A DNA stretch of 5,735 nt. It comes from Betaproteobacteria bacterium (GTDB lineage: Bacteria > Pseudomonadota > Gammaproteobacteria > Burkholderiales > SG8-39). The notes beneath the pieces are model-generated. The model did no database searches and was not told the origin of the DNA. It saw only the letters and a program-made list of their open reading frames with translations. Position numbers and translations under genes: made by a program. The stretch lies in NCBI GenBank assembly GCA_029865405.1, contig JAOUGZ010000202.1, positions 1 to 5,735 on the forward strand, read 5' to 3'. Below, piece after piece: positions 1-5,113 of this stretch (within the stretch, counting starts at the first letter, position 1; every line of letters starts with the position of its first letter).

Positions 1-453
1 GCGCAGCACCGCGCGCCCGTCTGCAGTGCGCGAATACGGAGTGAGGCCCGCGCCTTTCAGCTGCAGTTCCTGCCTCGAGCCGTCGCGCGCCGCGAGTTCA
101 CCCAGCGTGATGGCGCGGCCGTCGCCGAGCTGGCGCGCCCAGACGCCGAACTGGTGGCCGCCGTAGCGCGCGGCGTAGGGCGCCATGCCCGGAAACACGC
201 GGTTGCCGGCGAGCGCCTCGACAGCGGCTGCGGAGGGGCGTGCCAGCCCGAGGTCCGCGGCGAGCGCCGCCGACCAGGCGAGGAGCTTCGGCGCCGCCAC
301 GGGCGTGGGCGCGACGCGCGTGTAGCTCGCGTTCGGCACCTGGCGCGGGGAATTCGCCGCCTCCGGGTCCGCGGGCATTTCCGCGACGAACGTGCCGCGA
401 AAGCCGGCTGCCGAAAGATCGACCGGCGGCGCGGGGTTGAGCACGGCGGACAT
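1..453 (-). CDS. selO: Protein adenylyltransferase SelO (YdiU/UPF0061 family), N-terminal part, truncated by window edge
   Basis: The frame stays open from the ATG at 453 to the window edge, giving 151 residues of a family usually about 480-520 long; the C-terminal part lies outside. Family signatures are visible: YGGHQFG at residues 97-103, QLGDGRA at 108-114, [11 protein letters not shown] at 132-142 and GRAVLR at 146-151. SelO is a pseudokinase-fold enzyme that binds ATP in a flipped orientation and transfers AMP to Ser, Thr or Tyr of target proteins, linked to redox stress. The lysine of KGAG (K133) is probably the nucleotide-contacting lysine; the catalytic acidic residues would lie beyond the edge. 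The ATG at 453 is chosen because it opens the conserved frame directly; an ATG 8 bases upstream is in another frame. No good Shine-Dalgarno is visible. The gene is divergent from the FecR-domain gene, with 64 bases between the starts. Confidence 0.93.
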   Translation of the reverse strand, partial: MSAVLNPAPPVDLSAAGFRGTFVAEMPADPEAANSPRQVPNASYTRVAPTPVAAPKLLAWSAALAADLGLARPSAAAVEALAGNRVFPGMAPYAARYGGHQFGVWARQLGDGRAITLGELAARDGSRQELQLKGAGLTPYSRTADGRAVLR

Positions 454-517
454 GAGCGCATGGTAACGCAGCCAAGTCCCTGATGTGACTAGGGGAAAGC
501 AGTATGATGCGGCGGCG

Positions 518-1297
518 ATGCTCCGTTGCCTGCTCCTTGCCGCGCTCTGCCTTCCAGTCCTCGCCCAGGCTCAGGCGCGCGTCGCCGGCAAGATCGAGCT
601 CGCCGAAGGCTTCACGCGCGTCGAAGGCAAGGACCAGCGCTCGCGGCGCCCGGCGGTGGGCGAGGCCGTGCACGAGGGCGACACCATCGCCACCGCGCGC
701 CAGGCGGAAGTGCACCTCAGGATGGCCGACGGCGCCTCGATCATCGTGCGCGAGCGCACGCGCATCACGATCACCGCCTACGTGGCCGACGGCGGCAGCG
801 AGGACCGCAGCCTCATCGACCTCGCCGAAGGCGCGCTGCGCGCGATCACCGGCTGGATCGGCAAGTACAACCGCGACCGCTACGCGGTGCGCACGCCGCT
901 CGTCACCATCGGCGTGCGCGGCACCGACCATGAGCCCACGCACCTCCTTGAAGGCGACCCGCGCGGCAAGCCCGGGAGCTACGACAAGGTGAACGACGGG
1001 CGCGCGGTGATGCTGTCGACGCAGGGCAGCGTGGAGATTCCCGCGAACAAGGCGGCGTACCTGTCGCTCGCGGGCGTGCCGCCGCAGCTCCTGGACGCCA
1101 TTCCCGATTTCTTCAAGCCGGGCCGGTACGAGCAGGAATTCACCGCGCGCGCGCGGCAGGTGGAGCGCGCGCTGGACGATCTGCGCAAGGGCCGGGTCGA
1201 CGAGCTGATGAAGCTGAAGGACGGCAAGCTCGAGCTGCCGAAGGCCCCCACGCGCGAGCAGCTGCGCCGCGGCCTGGGCGACCTCTTCAAGCGCTAG
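518..1297 (+). CDS. Exported FecR-domain protein
   Basis: This encodes 259 residues from the ATG at 518. Residues 1-20 form a signal peptide with a hydrophobic stretch ([12 protein letters not shown]) and an AQA-type signal peptidase I site; no lipobox cysteine follows. Residues about 25-185 resemble a FecR domain, including the hallmark [13 protein letters not shown] at 125-137. The C-terminus (about 205-259) is highly charged and probably helical. FecR domains in iron signalling pass signals from an outer-membrane transporter to a sigma factor, but no FecI-type sigma factor, TonB receptor or cytoplasmic anti-sigma region is present here, and this protein appears wholly periplasmic. Its role is therefore unknown; a structural or ligand-binding role is possible. 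An in-frame GTG at 485 would place 11 polar residues before the signal peptide, so I prefer 518, although its Shine-Dalgarno is poor. Confidence 0.87.
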   Translation: MLRCLLLAALCLPVLAQAQARVAGKIELAEGFTRVEGKDQRSRRPAVGEAVHEGDTIATARQAEVHLRMADGASIIVRERTRITITAYVADGGSEDRSLIDLAEGALRAITGWIGKYNRDRYAVRTPLVTIGVRGTDHEPTHLLEGDPRGKPGSYDKVNDGRAVMLSTQGSVEIPANKAAYLSLAGVPPQLLDAIPDFFKPGRYEQEFTARARQVERALDDLRKGRVDELMKLKDGKLELPKAPTREQLRRGLGDLFKR

Positions 1298-1301
1298 CGC
1301 G

Positions 1302-1466
1302 CTACTGCTTCACCAGCGCCAGCAGCTGGTCCATCGTCTGGTCGGCCCAGAACTCCGGATCCTTGTCGATCTCGGCCTCGCCCTTCTGCACGACTTCCTG
1401 GGCCACCTTCCGGCGCTCGCAGTAACCGCGCCAGAACTGCTTCACTTCCTCGGAGGACATGTTCAT
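1302..1466 (-). CDS. Hypothetical small acidic protein, 54 residues
   Basis: This short frame starts MNMSSEEVKQFW and ends LLALVKQ. Coding potential is good: all but four of the 53 codons after the start end in G or C, as in the neighbouring genes, and the product is a plausible soluble, charged, helical protein with three tryptophan/cysteine landmarks (W12, C16, W40). I do not recognise a family. There is no signal peptide or membrane segment. A second ATG two codons downstream (at 1460) is an alternative start. A possible promoter is TTGCCA (1498-1503) and CAGAAT (1474-1479) on the minus strand with an 18-base spacer, which would put the transcript start almost on the ATG. Its TAG stop converges with the FecR-domain stop, only four bases apart, leaving no room for a terminator between them. 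Confidence 0.72.
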   Translation of the reverse strand: MNMSSEEVKQFWRGYCERRKVAQEVVQKGEAEIDKDPEFWADQTMDQLLALVKQ

Positions 1467-1491
1467 GGCCGGAATTCTGTCCTGCTACACT
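1462..1491 (+). promoter_or_regulatory. Candidate promoter of the 1496-1671 small transcript
   Basis: A -10-like TACACT lies at 1486-1491 (4 of 6 matches to consensus), with a weak -35-like TTCATG at 1462-1467 and an 18-base spacer. It would start transcription near 1497, at the base of the helix that brackets the downstream ORF. The elements are weak and the call rests mainly on this position. Confidence 0.33.
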
Positions 1492-1509
1492 GCAGGCTGG
1501 CAACCACGA

Positions 1510-1524
1510 AAGGAGGTGATCCAG
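1510..1524 (+). promoter_or_regulatory. Extended Shine-Dalgarno complementary to the 16S rRNA 3' end
   Basis: AAGGAGGTGATCCAG is the exact complement of the 16S rRNA 3' tail (CTGGATCACCTCCTT) over 15 bases, whereas normal sites match 4-6. Its last G is the first base of a GTG codon, with seven bases between GGAGG and GTG, an ideal spacing. The 16S tail sequence is established knowledge; this organism's own 16S gene is not in the window. Confidence 0.8.
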
Positions 1525-1604
1525 TGAGAGACGACCAAGGCAGCACCGGCAGGCTGGACTCCGCAACCGGGTCATTTCGCGGTCAAAGGAGCATTGCCAG
1601 CTGA
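1524..1604 (+). CDS. Candidate 26-residue peptide ORF
   Basis: A GTG-started frame of 26 codons ends in TGA directly behind the extended Shine-Dalgarno. The predicted peptide begins MRDDQGSTGRLD and ends RGQRSIAS. It is polar and arginine-rich, with no cysteine, signal peptide or membrane segment. Against protein function, eight of the 25 codons after the start end in A or T, far more than in neighbours, and rare arginine codons AGA and AGG occur, including AGA at codon 2. The act of translation, or ribosome loading, may matter more than the peptide. I do not recognise a family. Confidence 0.42.
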   Translation: MRDDQGSTGRLDSATGSFRGQRSIAS

Positions 1605-1630
1605 GCAGCCGGCCCTGCCTTAACAAGCAT

Positions 1631-1714
1631 CAGGCGCCCCGCCCGGGAAACCGGCCGGGGCGTTTCATTTCAAGCGCTTATTTCGAGGGCAGGCGCCCCG
1701 GCTTGGCCGGGGCG
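1631..1714. repeat. Pair of near-identical GC hairpins
   Basis: CAGGCGCCCCG occurs at 1631-1641 and 1690-1700, and GGCCGGGGCG at 1653-1662 and 1705-1714, in the same order. Each pair forms a hairpin. The first is the terminator at 1635-1662; the second is a perfect 9-bp stem (1694-1702 with 1706-1714) with a TTG loop, inside the 33-residue protein gene. Because the arms are nearly the same, each could also pair with the other copy. Confidence 0.65.
1635..1671 (+). terminator. Rho-independent terminator with GAAA tetraloop
   Basis: The arms 1635-1646 and 1651-1662 pair over 12 positions with one C-C mismatch (1642/1655), close on a GAAA loop (1647-1650), and are followed by TTTCATTTC. It ends the small transcript. 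There is no T-run on the minus side, so it should act mainly on plus-strand transcription. Confidence 0.82.
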
Positions 1715-1779
1715 ACGGGCTTCACGGGCTGCTTCGGTTTCTTCTTCTCGCGGTTGCTGCGCTGCGTTCCCTTGGGCAT
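1678..1779 (-). CDS. Small, highly basic hypothetical protein, 33 residues
   Basis: The product starts MPKGTQRSNREKKKPKQ and ends in a proline/alanine/lysine tail, PGRLPSK. It resembles the very short MPKGTQRxNKExKKPK-type hypothetical proteins I recall from many Pseudomonadota, whose function I do not know; the strong positive charge would fit nucleic-acid or ribosome contact, but that is inference. Support is good for so short a frame: CAGGAG lies seven bases before the ATG, and 29 of 32 codons after the start end in G or C. The last third is coded by a perfect GC hairpin resembling the adjacent terminator, so the proline-rich tail may be a local extension. It is divergent from the methyltransferase gene, with 47 bases between the starts. 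Confidence 0.75.
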   Translation of the reverse strand: MPKGTQRSNREKKKPKQPVKPVAPAKPGRLPSK

Positions 1780-1803
1780 TCGAGTGCTCCTGATGGTTGG
1801 CGC

Positions 1804-1809
1804 ATTATC
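1804..1809 (-). promoter_or_regulatory. Candidate -10 element for the 33-residue protein gene
   Basis: On the minus strand this reads GATAAT, five of six matches to TATAAT, and would start transcription about 18 bases before the ATG, just ahead of the CAGGAG site. No convincing -35 is visible at the expected distance. Confidence 0.32.
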
Positions 1810-1826
1810 CGCCAGATGGGCGCCGC

Positions 1827-2450
1827 ATGCGCCTTGATCGACGGGACCTGGCGAAGATCTCCGCCGCTACGCTGGCGCACTACGGCGAGCGCGCCGCGGA
1901 CTTTCGCCGCGGCACCCAGGACCACGACGTCAGCCAGAACATCGCCGAACTGCTGCGCCACATCGAAGCCGCGCCGCCGTTTCGCATACTCGATCTGGGA
2001 TGCGGGCCGGGCCGGGACCTGCGGGCGTTCAAGAAACTGGGACACGTGGCGGTCGGCCTCGAGGGGCAGCCCGCGTTCGCCGCCATGGCGCGGGAAGCGA
2101 GCGGCTGCGAGGTGCTGGTGCAGGATTTCCTCGCGCTCGATCTGCCGCCGGCGGGCTTCGACGGCATTTTCGCCAACGCCTCGCTGTTCCACGTGCCCAC
2201 GCAGGAGCTGCCGCGGGTGCTGCGGGAACTGAAGCGCGCGCTCAAGCCGCGCGGCGTGCTCTTCTGCTCCAATCCGCGCGGGCGCAACGAAGAGGGCTGG
2301 CGCCACGGCCGCTACGGCGCCTTCTGGGACTGGGCGGCCTGGAAAGGTTTCGCCATCGGCGCCGGCTTCACCGAGCTGCACCACTACTACCGGCCCCCGG
2401 GGCTGCCGCGCGCGGAGCAGCCGTGGCTGGCGAGCAGCTGGCGCGCCTGA
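1827..2450 (+). CDS. Class I SAM-dependent methyltransferase
   Basis: This encodes 207 residues, a normal size for a single Rossmann-fold methyltransferase. Motif I ILDLGCGPG is at residues 54-62. An acidic residue at E79 (VGLEG), in the expected place after strand 2, should contact the SAM ribose. D100 in LVQDF fits the adenine-contacting position. FDGIFANASLFHVP at 101-114 matches motif IV, and LKRALKPRGVLFCS at 125-138 the following helix and strand. The substrate cannot be read from the sequence; the layout resembles small-molecule methyltransferases of the UbiE/Tellurite-resistance type. The ATG at 1827 is preferred over an in-frame TTG at 1797, which would add ten unlikely residues and reach into the short divergent spacer. 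The Shine-Dalgarno is weak. The gene converges with the response regulator gene across seven bases, with no terminator between them. Confidence 0.88.
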   Translation: MRLDRRDLAKISAATLAHYGERAADFRRGTQDHDVSQNIAELLRHIEAAPPFRILDLGCGPGRDLRAFKKLGHVAVGLEGQPAFAAMAREASGCEVLVQDFLALDLPPAGFDGIFANASLFHVPTQELPRVLRELKRALKPRGVLFCSNPRGRNEEGWRHGRYGAFWDWAAWKGFAIGAGFTELHHYYRPPGLPRAEQPWLASSWRA

Positions 2451-2457
2451 CGCCCGG

Positions 2458-3243
2458 CTACGCGGCGCTCGCGTCCAGCCGCAGCACCTGCCAGAGCACA
2501 TCCTCCAGCAGCTTCTTGCTGTAGGGCTTGGTGACGTAGCCGTCGGCGCCCAGGCTCAGGCCGCGCTGGATGTCGGTGGGATCGTCCCTGACGGTCAGCA
2601 TCACCACCGGCATCAGGGCGTGCTGCGGGTGGCTGCGCAGTCCGGCGAGGATGTCGAAACCGTCGCCATCCGGCAGCATGATGTCGAGCAGCAGCACGTC
2701 CGGCGGATCGTGCCTGACCAGCGCATCCTGCAGTGCCGCGGCCGAGTCGGCGGTGCGCGCGGCGAAACCGGCCATGCGCACGCGCAATTGCGCGAGCGCG
2801 AGCTGGTCGGGATCGTCTTCCACGATCAGCACGATGGTCTCGGCCGGCGCTTTCGGCGAGGGCTGCCGGTGCTGCAGGCGCTCGCTCGCCAGGTACACGC
2901 CCTTGCGCGCGAGCACGCCGCCCGCGGCCTTCGATTCCTGCGCGAGGCGCTCGTGGTCCTCGGCGATCAGCTGCGGCAGCTTGAAGTTGCCGGTGAAATT
3001 CAGGTCGTGCGTGGCCTTGTCGGGGTGCGACTCGACCAGGCCGAGCTCCTCGAGCTCCGCCAGCCACTCGAGGATCAACTGGTCCGGATAGCGGCGCAGA
3101 TAGCCACGCACGACATCGGTGTGCGTGTCCGATTCCAGCATGCCCAGGATGCGTCGATACGCGGCAGGGACCGCCGGGTCCTCCTTCTCCCACGCGCGTC
3201 GCCCGGAAGTCGACAGGCGATAAATGCGACTGGATTTAGCCAA
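2458..3243 (-). CDS. Response regulator with N-terminal winged-helix-like region and C-terminal receiver domain
   Basis: This encodes 261 residues. The receiver domain occupies about 136-256: acidic pocket E142/D143 (IVEDD), phosphoacceptor D187 (LLLDIMLPDGDGFD), T217 (MLTVR) and K239 (VTKPYS). All key residues are present, so it should accept phosphate from an unidentified histidine kinase. Before it are about 125 residues that do not match a common output domain; residues 41-72 look like a small winged-helix or helix-turn-helix segment, with a leucine/glutamate-rich helix at 57-68. A linker with a proline-rich bend joins the halves near 126-134. The order is the reverse of OmpR or NarL regulators. 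The start is a TTG at 3243, since a stop lies 13 codons upstream with no better start, and a GGA lies a few bases before it. The cupin gene lies upstream on the same strand, 104 bases away, so co-transcription is possible. Confidence 0.85.
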   Translation of the reverse strand: MAKSSRIYRLSTSGRRAWEKEDPAVPAAYRRILGMLESDTHTDVVRGYLRRYPDQLILEWLAELEELGLVESHPDKATHDLNFTGNFKLPQLIAEDHERLAQESKAAGGVLARKGVYLASERLQHRQPSPKAPAETIVLIVEDDPDQLALAQLRVRMAGFAARTADSAAALQDALVRHDPPDVLLLDIMLPDGDGFDILAGLRSHPQHALMPVVMLTVRDDPTDIQRGLSLGADGYVTKPYSKKLLEDVLWQVLRLDASAA

Positions 3244-3272
3244 TTGTCCGACCCCGGCGATCGCGCCCCGGC

Positions 3273-3348
3273 ATGCGGATCACTATAGGCGTTCGCGGGC
3301 GCGCCTTGCGCTGCCCGGAGTGAAAAAGAATGTCGCCCCGATCCGCAT
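3273..3348. repeat. Perfect 9-bp inverted repeat across the response regulator-cupin spacer
   Basis: ATGCGGATC at 3273-3281 is the exact reverse complement of GATCCGCAT at 3340-3348, separated by 58 bases. The distal arm overlaps the first base of the cupin stop codon triplet; the proximal arm abuts the TATAGT element. It could form a stem at the 3' end of the cupin message or be a spaced operator. It is followed by no T-run, so it is not a simple terminator. Confidence 0.4.
3282..3287 (-). promoter_or_regulatory. Candidate -10 element for the response regulator gene
   Basis: On the minus strand this reads TATAGT, five of six matches to consensus, about 38 bases before the TTG start. No good -35 lies at the right distance, so an activator-dependent or weak promoter is possible, or none at all. 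Confidence 0.3.
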
Positions 3349-3734
3349 CAGGCTTTCAGGAACAGCGTGACGAGCGGGTCTTTCCCGCGCTGCGCGCTCC
3401 GGTGTCCGTGCAGCTCGGGGTCGAACGCGGCCGCGCCCGCCGGCAGCGTGTCGGCGGAATAGAAATGCTCGCCGGGCCGGAACATGCGGGTGCTGCCGTC
3501 GCGCAGCGCGATCTCCATCTCGCCCTGCAGGATGAACACCCACTGCGGCGCGGGCGTGCAGTGCCAGTCGCTGCGGAATCCGGGCGGGCTGCGCCGCAGC
3601 TGGTAGCCGGTGCACGGGTACACTGGGGACAGCAGCGTCTGCGGCGTACCTTCGGTGAGGAGCACCTCGTCCTCACGAAAGCGCGCGCGGCCGTCGCCAT
3701 CGGTGAACAGGACGATCTTGGCGAATGTGCGCAT
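3348..3734 (-). CDS. Small cupin-fold protein
   Basis: This encodes 128 residues forming a single cupin barrel. The first cupin motif region spans SPPGFRSDWHCTPAPQWVF with H58 and Q64, then FILQGEME with G71; Q replaces the usual glutamate. The second motif, FRPGEHF, has P87, G88 and H90. A later pair, H109 and H111 (LHGHRS), may complete a metal site. Single-domain cupins of this type include dioxygenases, isomerases and binding proteins, and the activity cannot be told here. There is no signal peptide, so it is probably cytoplasmic. The start at 3734 has a TGGAG site eight bases upstream; longer in-frame versions would run into the divergent reductase gene. It is divergent from that gene by 25 bases, which suggests shared control or possibly related substrates, although that is inference. 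Confidence 0.85.
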   Translation of the reverse strand: MRTFAKIVLFTDGDGRARFREDEVLLTEGTPQTLLSPVYPCTGYQLRRSPPGFRSDWHCTPAPQWVFILQGEMEIALRDGSTRMFRPGEHFYSADTLPAGAAAFDPELHGHRSAQRGKDPLVTLFLKA

Positions 3735-3759
3735 GGCGTGACTCCAGCGAAGTGGCGGG

Positions 3760-4743
3760 ATGAGGATCTGCGTGTTCGGCGCCGGGGCCGTAGGCGGCCA
3801 TTTTGCCGCGCAACTGGCGGCTGCGGGGCACGACGTGTCGGTGATCGCGCGCGGCGCGCACCTCGAGGCGATGCGCCGGAACGGGCTGACGCTGGTGAAA
3901 GGCGAGCGGCGCATCACGGCCCGGGTGCGGGCTGCCGCGCGGCCTGAAGAGATCGGCCGCGTCGATTGCGTGCTCGTGACGCTGAAGGCCACCGGCCTGG
4001 GCGCGCTGGCCGATGGCGTCGGCCCGCTCCTCGCGCCCGACACGGGGGTGGTCTTCGCCCAGAACGGCATTCCCTGGTGGTACGCGCAGGGCCTCGCCGG
4101 CCGCCCGCCGCCGCCGCCCGATCTCGCGCGCCTCGACCCCGAGGGCACGCTGGCGCGCGCCGTGGCCCCACAGCAGGTGATCGGCGGCGTGGTCTACTCG
4201 GCCAATGAAGTGATCGAGCCCGGCGTGGTGCGCAGCAATGCGCCGCAGCGCAACGTCCTCGTGCTCGGTGAGCCCGGCGGCGCCCGATCGCAGCGGCTGG
4301 TGGCGCTGAGCGCGGCGCTCGAGCAGGCCGAGATCCAGGCGCCGGTGGAGGCCGACATCCGCCGCTCGATCTGGGCCAAGCTCCTCATCAACCTCGGCAG
4401 CTCGGCGCTCGGCGTGGTGACCGGCGAAACCGTGAAGGACGTGATGGCCGACCCGGCGCTCGCCGCGCTGCGCCAGCGCGTGCACGAGGAGGGCACGGCG
4501 ATCGCCGCGGCGCACGGCGTCGATCCGGAGGGCGCGCCGCTGCCGCCGCCGCACCAGTCCGGCGGCCCGGCGCACAGGACCTCGATGCTGCAGGACTACG
4601 AACGCGGCCGGCCGATGGAGATCGACGCCATCCTGATGGCGCCGCTGTGGTTCGCGCGCGCCGCCGGCGTGCCGGCGCCGGCGCTGGAAGCCCTGGCGGC
4701 GCTCGCCGCGCACAAGGCGCGGAGGAAGGGGCTGTACGAATAA
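3760..4743 (+). CDS. panE: 2-dehydropantoate 2-reductase family protein (ApbA/PanE)
   Basis: This encodes 327 residues, slightly longer than the roughly 300 of E. coli PanE. The N-terminal Rossmann domain has GAGAVGG at 7-13 for NADPH, and QNG at 101-103 places N102 at the conserved substrate/cofactor asparagine. The C-terminal helical domain has K207 (WAKLLIN), N211, S275 and E287. The spacings K-N (4), K-S (68) and S-E (12) equal those recalled for E. coli K176, N180, S244 and E256, so catalysis appears intact. PanE reduces ketopantoate to pantoate for pantothenate and CoA synthesis. The stretch between N102 and K207 is 27 residues longer than in E. coli and includes a run of prolines (about 116-120); such long members are often paralogues acting on other 2-oxo acids, so the exact substrate is open. 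No other pantothenate genes are adjacent. It ends directly at a terminator. Confidence 0.87.
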   Translation: MRICVFGAGAVGGHFAAQLAAAGHDVSVIARGAHLEAMRRNGLTLVKGERRITARVRAAARPEEIGRVDCVLVTLKATGLGALADGVGPLLAPDTGVVFAQNGIPWWYAQGLAGRPPPPPDLARLDPEGTLARAVAPQQVIGGVVYSANEVIEPGVVRSNAPQRNVLVLGEPGGARSQRLVALSAALEQAEIQAPVEADIRRSIWAKLLINLGSSALGVVTGETVKDVMADPALAALRQRVHEEGTAIAAAHGVDPEGAPLPPPHQSGGPAHRTSMLQDYERGRPMEIDAILMAPLWFARAAGVPAPALEALAALAAHKARRKGLYE

Positions 4744-4775
4744 AAAAGGCCCGCTCGCGCGGGCCTTTTCGTTTG
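4742..4775. terminator. Bidirectional intrinsic terminator
   Basis: GGCCCGC (4748-4754) pairs perfectly with GCGGGCC (4759-4765) around a TCGC loop, extended by AAAA/TTTT to 11 bp. A T-rich tail (TTTTCGTTTG) follows on the plus strand, and the A-run at 4742-4747 gives a T-run on the minus strand. It can end both the reductase and the convergent cold-shock transcripts. Confidence 0.92.
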
Positions 4776-4792
4776 CTGCCTGAAACCGACAG

Positions 4793-4996
4793 TTACATCG
4801 GCTTGATGTTCGTCGCCTGGTCGCCTTTCGGCCCGGTGGTGACGTCAAAGGAGACCTTCTGGCCGTCCTTCAGGCTCTTGAAGCCCGAGCCCTGGATCGC
4901 CGAGAAATGCGCGAACAGGTCCTTGCCGCCGCCGTCCGGGGTGATGAAGCCGAAGCCCTTCGCGTCGTTGAACCACTTGACTGTTCCAGTTGCCAT
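4793..4996 (-). CDS. Cold-shock protein, CspA family
   Basis: This encodes 67 residues, the standard length for a single cold-shock domain. RNP1 is KGFGFI at 13-18 and RNP2 is DLFAHF at 26-31 (commonly DVFVHF). W8, F9, F15, F17, F28, H30 and F31 supply the aromatic surface that stacks on single-stranded RNA or DNA. Such proteins act as RNA chaperones that melt mRNA structure, in the cold or constitutively. Which paralogue this is cannot be decided, so no symbol is given. GAAAGG precedes the ATG by about nine bases. The gene has its own recognisable promoter and a leader of about 117 bases, typical of cold-regulated csp genes, and stops at the bidirectional terminator. Confidence 0.95.
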   Translation of the reverse strand: MATGTVKWFNDAKGFGFITPDGGGKDLFAHFSAIQGSGFKSLKDGQKVSFDVTTGPKGDQATNIKPM

Positions 4997-5113
4997 GTCG
5001 AATTGCCTTTCAAATATAAATTAGCGGGTCACGGGCTCTCGCCCATTGCCGGAACACCAAGTAGATGACGCGGGAGAAGCAAGAGCCTGCGGAACTGCTT
5101 GAGGAAACCAGCG
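4997..5113 (-). promoter_or_regulatory. Long 5' leader of the cold-shock gene
   Basis: The leader of about 117 bases contains GGGC-GAGA-GCCC (5044-5033 in transcript order), a short stem capped by a GNRA-type loop, then an AU-rich, unstructured stretch (AATTTATATTTG) just before the ribosome binding site. Csp leaders in enterobacteria are temperature-responsive; the same here is inference. The GC-rich genome makes the AU-rich window stand out. Confidence 0.5.

Larger units (their letters stand above)
1496..1671 (+). ncRNA. Candidate small structured transcript with ultra-strong ribosome binding site
   Basis: The segment has its own possible promoter and a clear intrinsic terminator, so it looks like an independent transcript of about 175 bases. 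GCTGGCAA at 1496-1503 is perfectly complementary to TTGCCAGC at 1594-1601, forming an 8-bp helix that encloses the ribosome binding site and nearly all of a 26-codon ORF; a G-U pair can extend it at 1495/1602. GCAGGCTGG occurs twice, at 1492-1500 and 1549-1557. It may be a small messenger, a regulatory RNA, or both. I do not recognise it as a named RNA family. The layout is seen in the sequence; the transcript itself is inferred. Confidence 0.45.

Noticed and set aside
57..461. 134-codon minus-strand frame starting at 461
   Set aside because: It is an out-of-frame shadow of selO; the SelO signatures are in the frame starting at 453.
98..943. Long minus-strand open frame across the start of the FecR-domain gene
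   Set aside because: It crosses selO and the FecR-domain gene, both strongly supported, and its product is a low-complexity Ala/Arg/Gly string typical of antisense frames in GC-rich DNA.
1510..1524. Fragment of an antisense 16S rRNA gene
   Set aside because: Identity to the complement of the 16S tail stops at 15 bases, and the position before a GTG with correct spacing fits a ribosome binding site better.
1294..1626. 110-codon minus-strand frame over the small-gene region
   Set aside because: It overlaps the better supported 54-residue frame and runs antisense through the terminator-flanked small transcript, with no family resemblance.
1690..1714. Second hairpin as a terminator of the minus-strand 33-residue gene
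   Set aside because: It lies inside the coding sequence and has no T-run after it in either direction.
2387..3193. 268-codon minus-strand frame overlapping the response regulator
   Set aside because: Same strand, different frame; the receiver motifs lie only in the 2458-3243 frame, and this one reads as Arg/Ala-rich noise.
3673..4848. 391-codon minus-strand open frame antisense to the reductase gene
   Set aside because: It is antisense to a gene with intact catalytic residues, crosses the bidirectional terminator, and has biased Arg/His/Ala composition with no motif.
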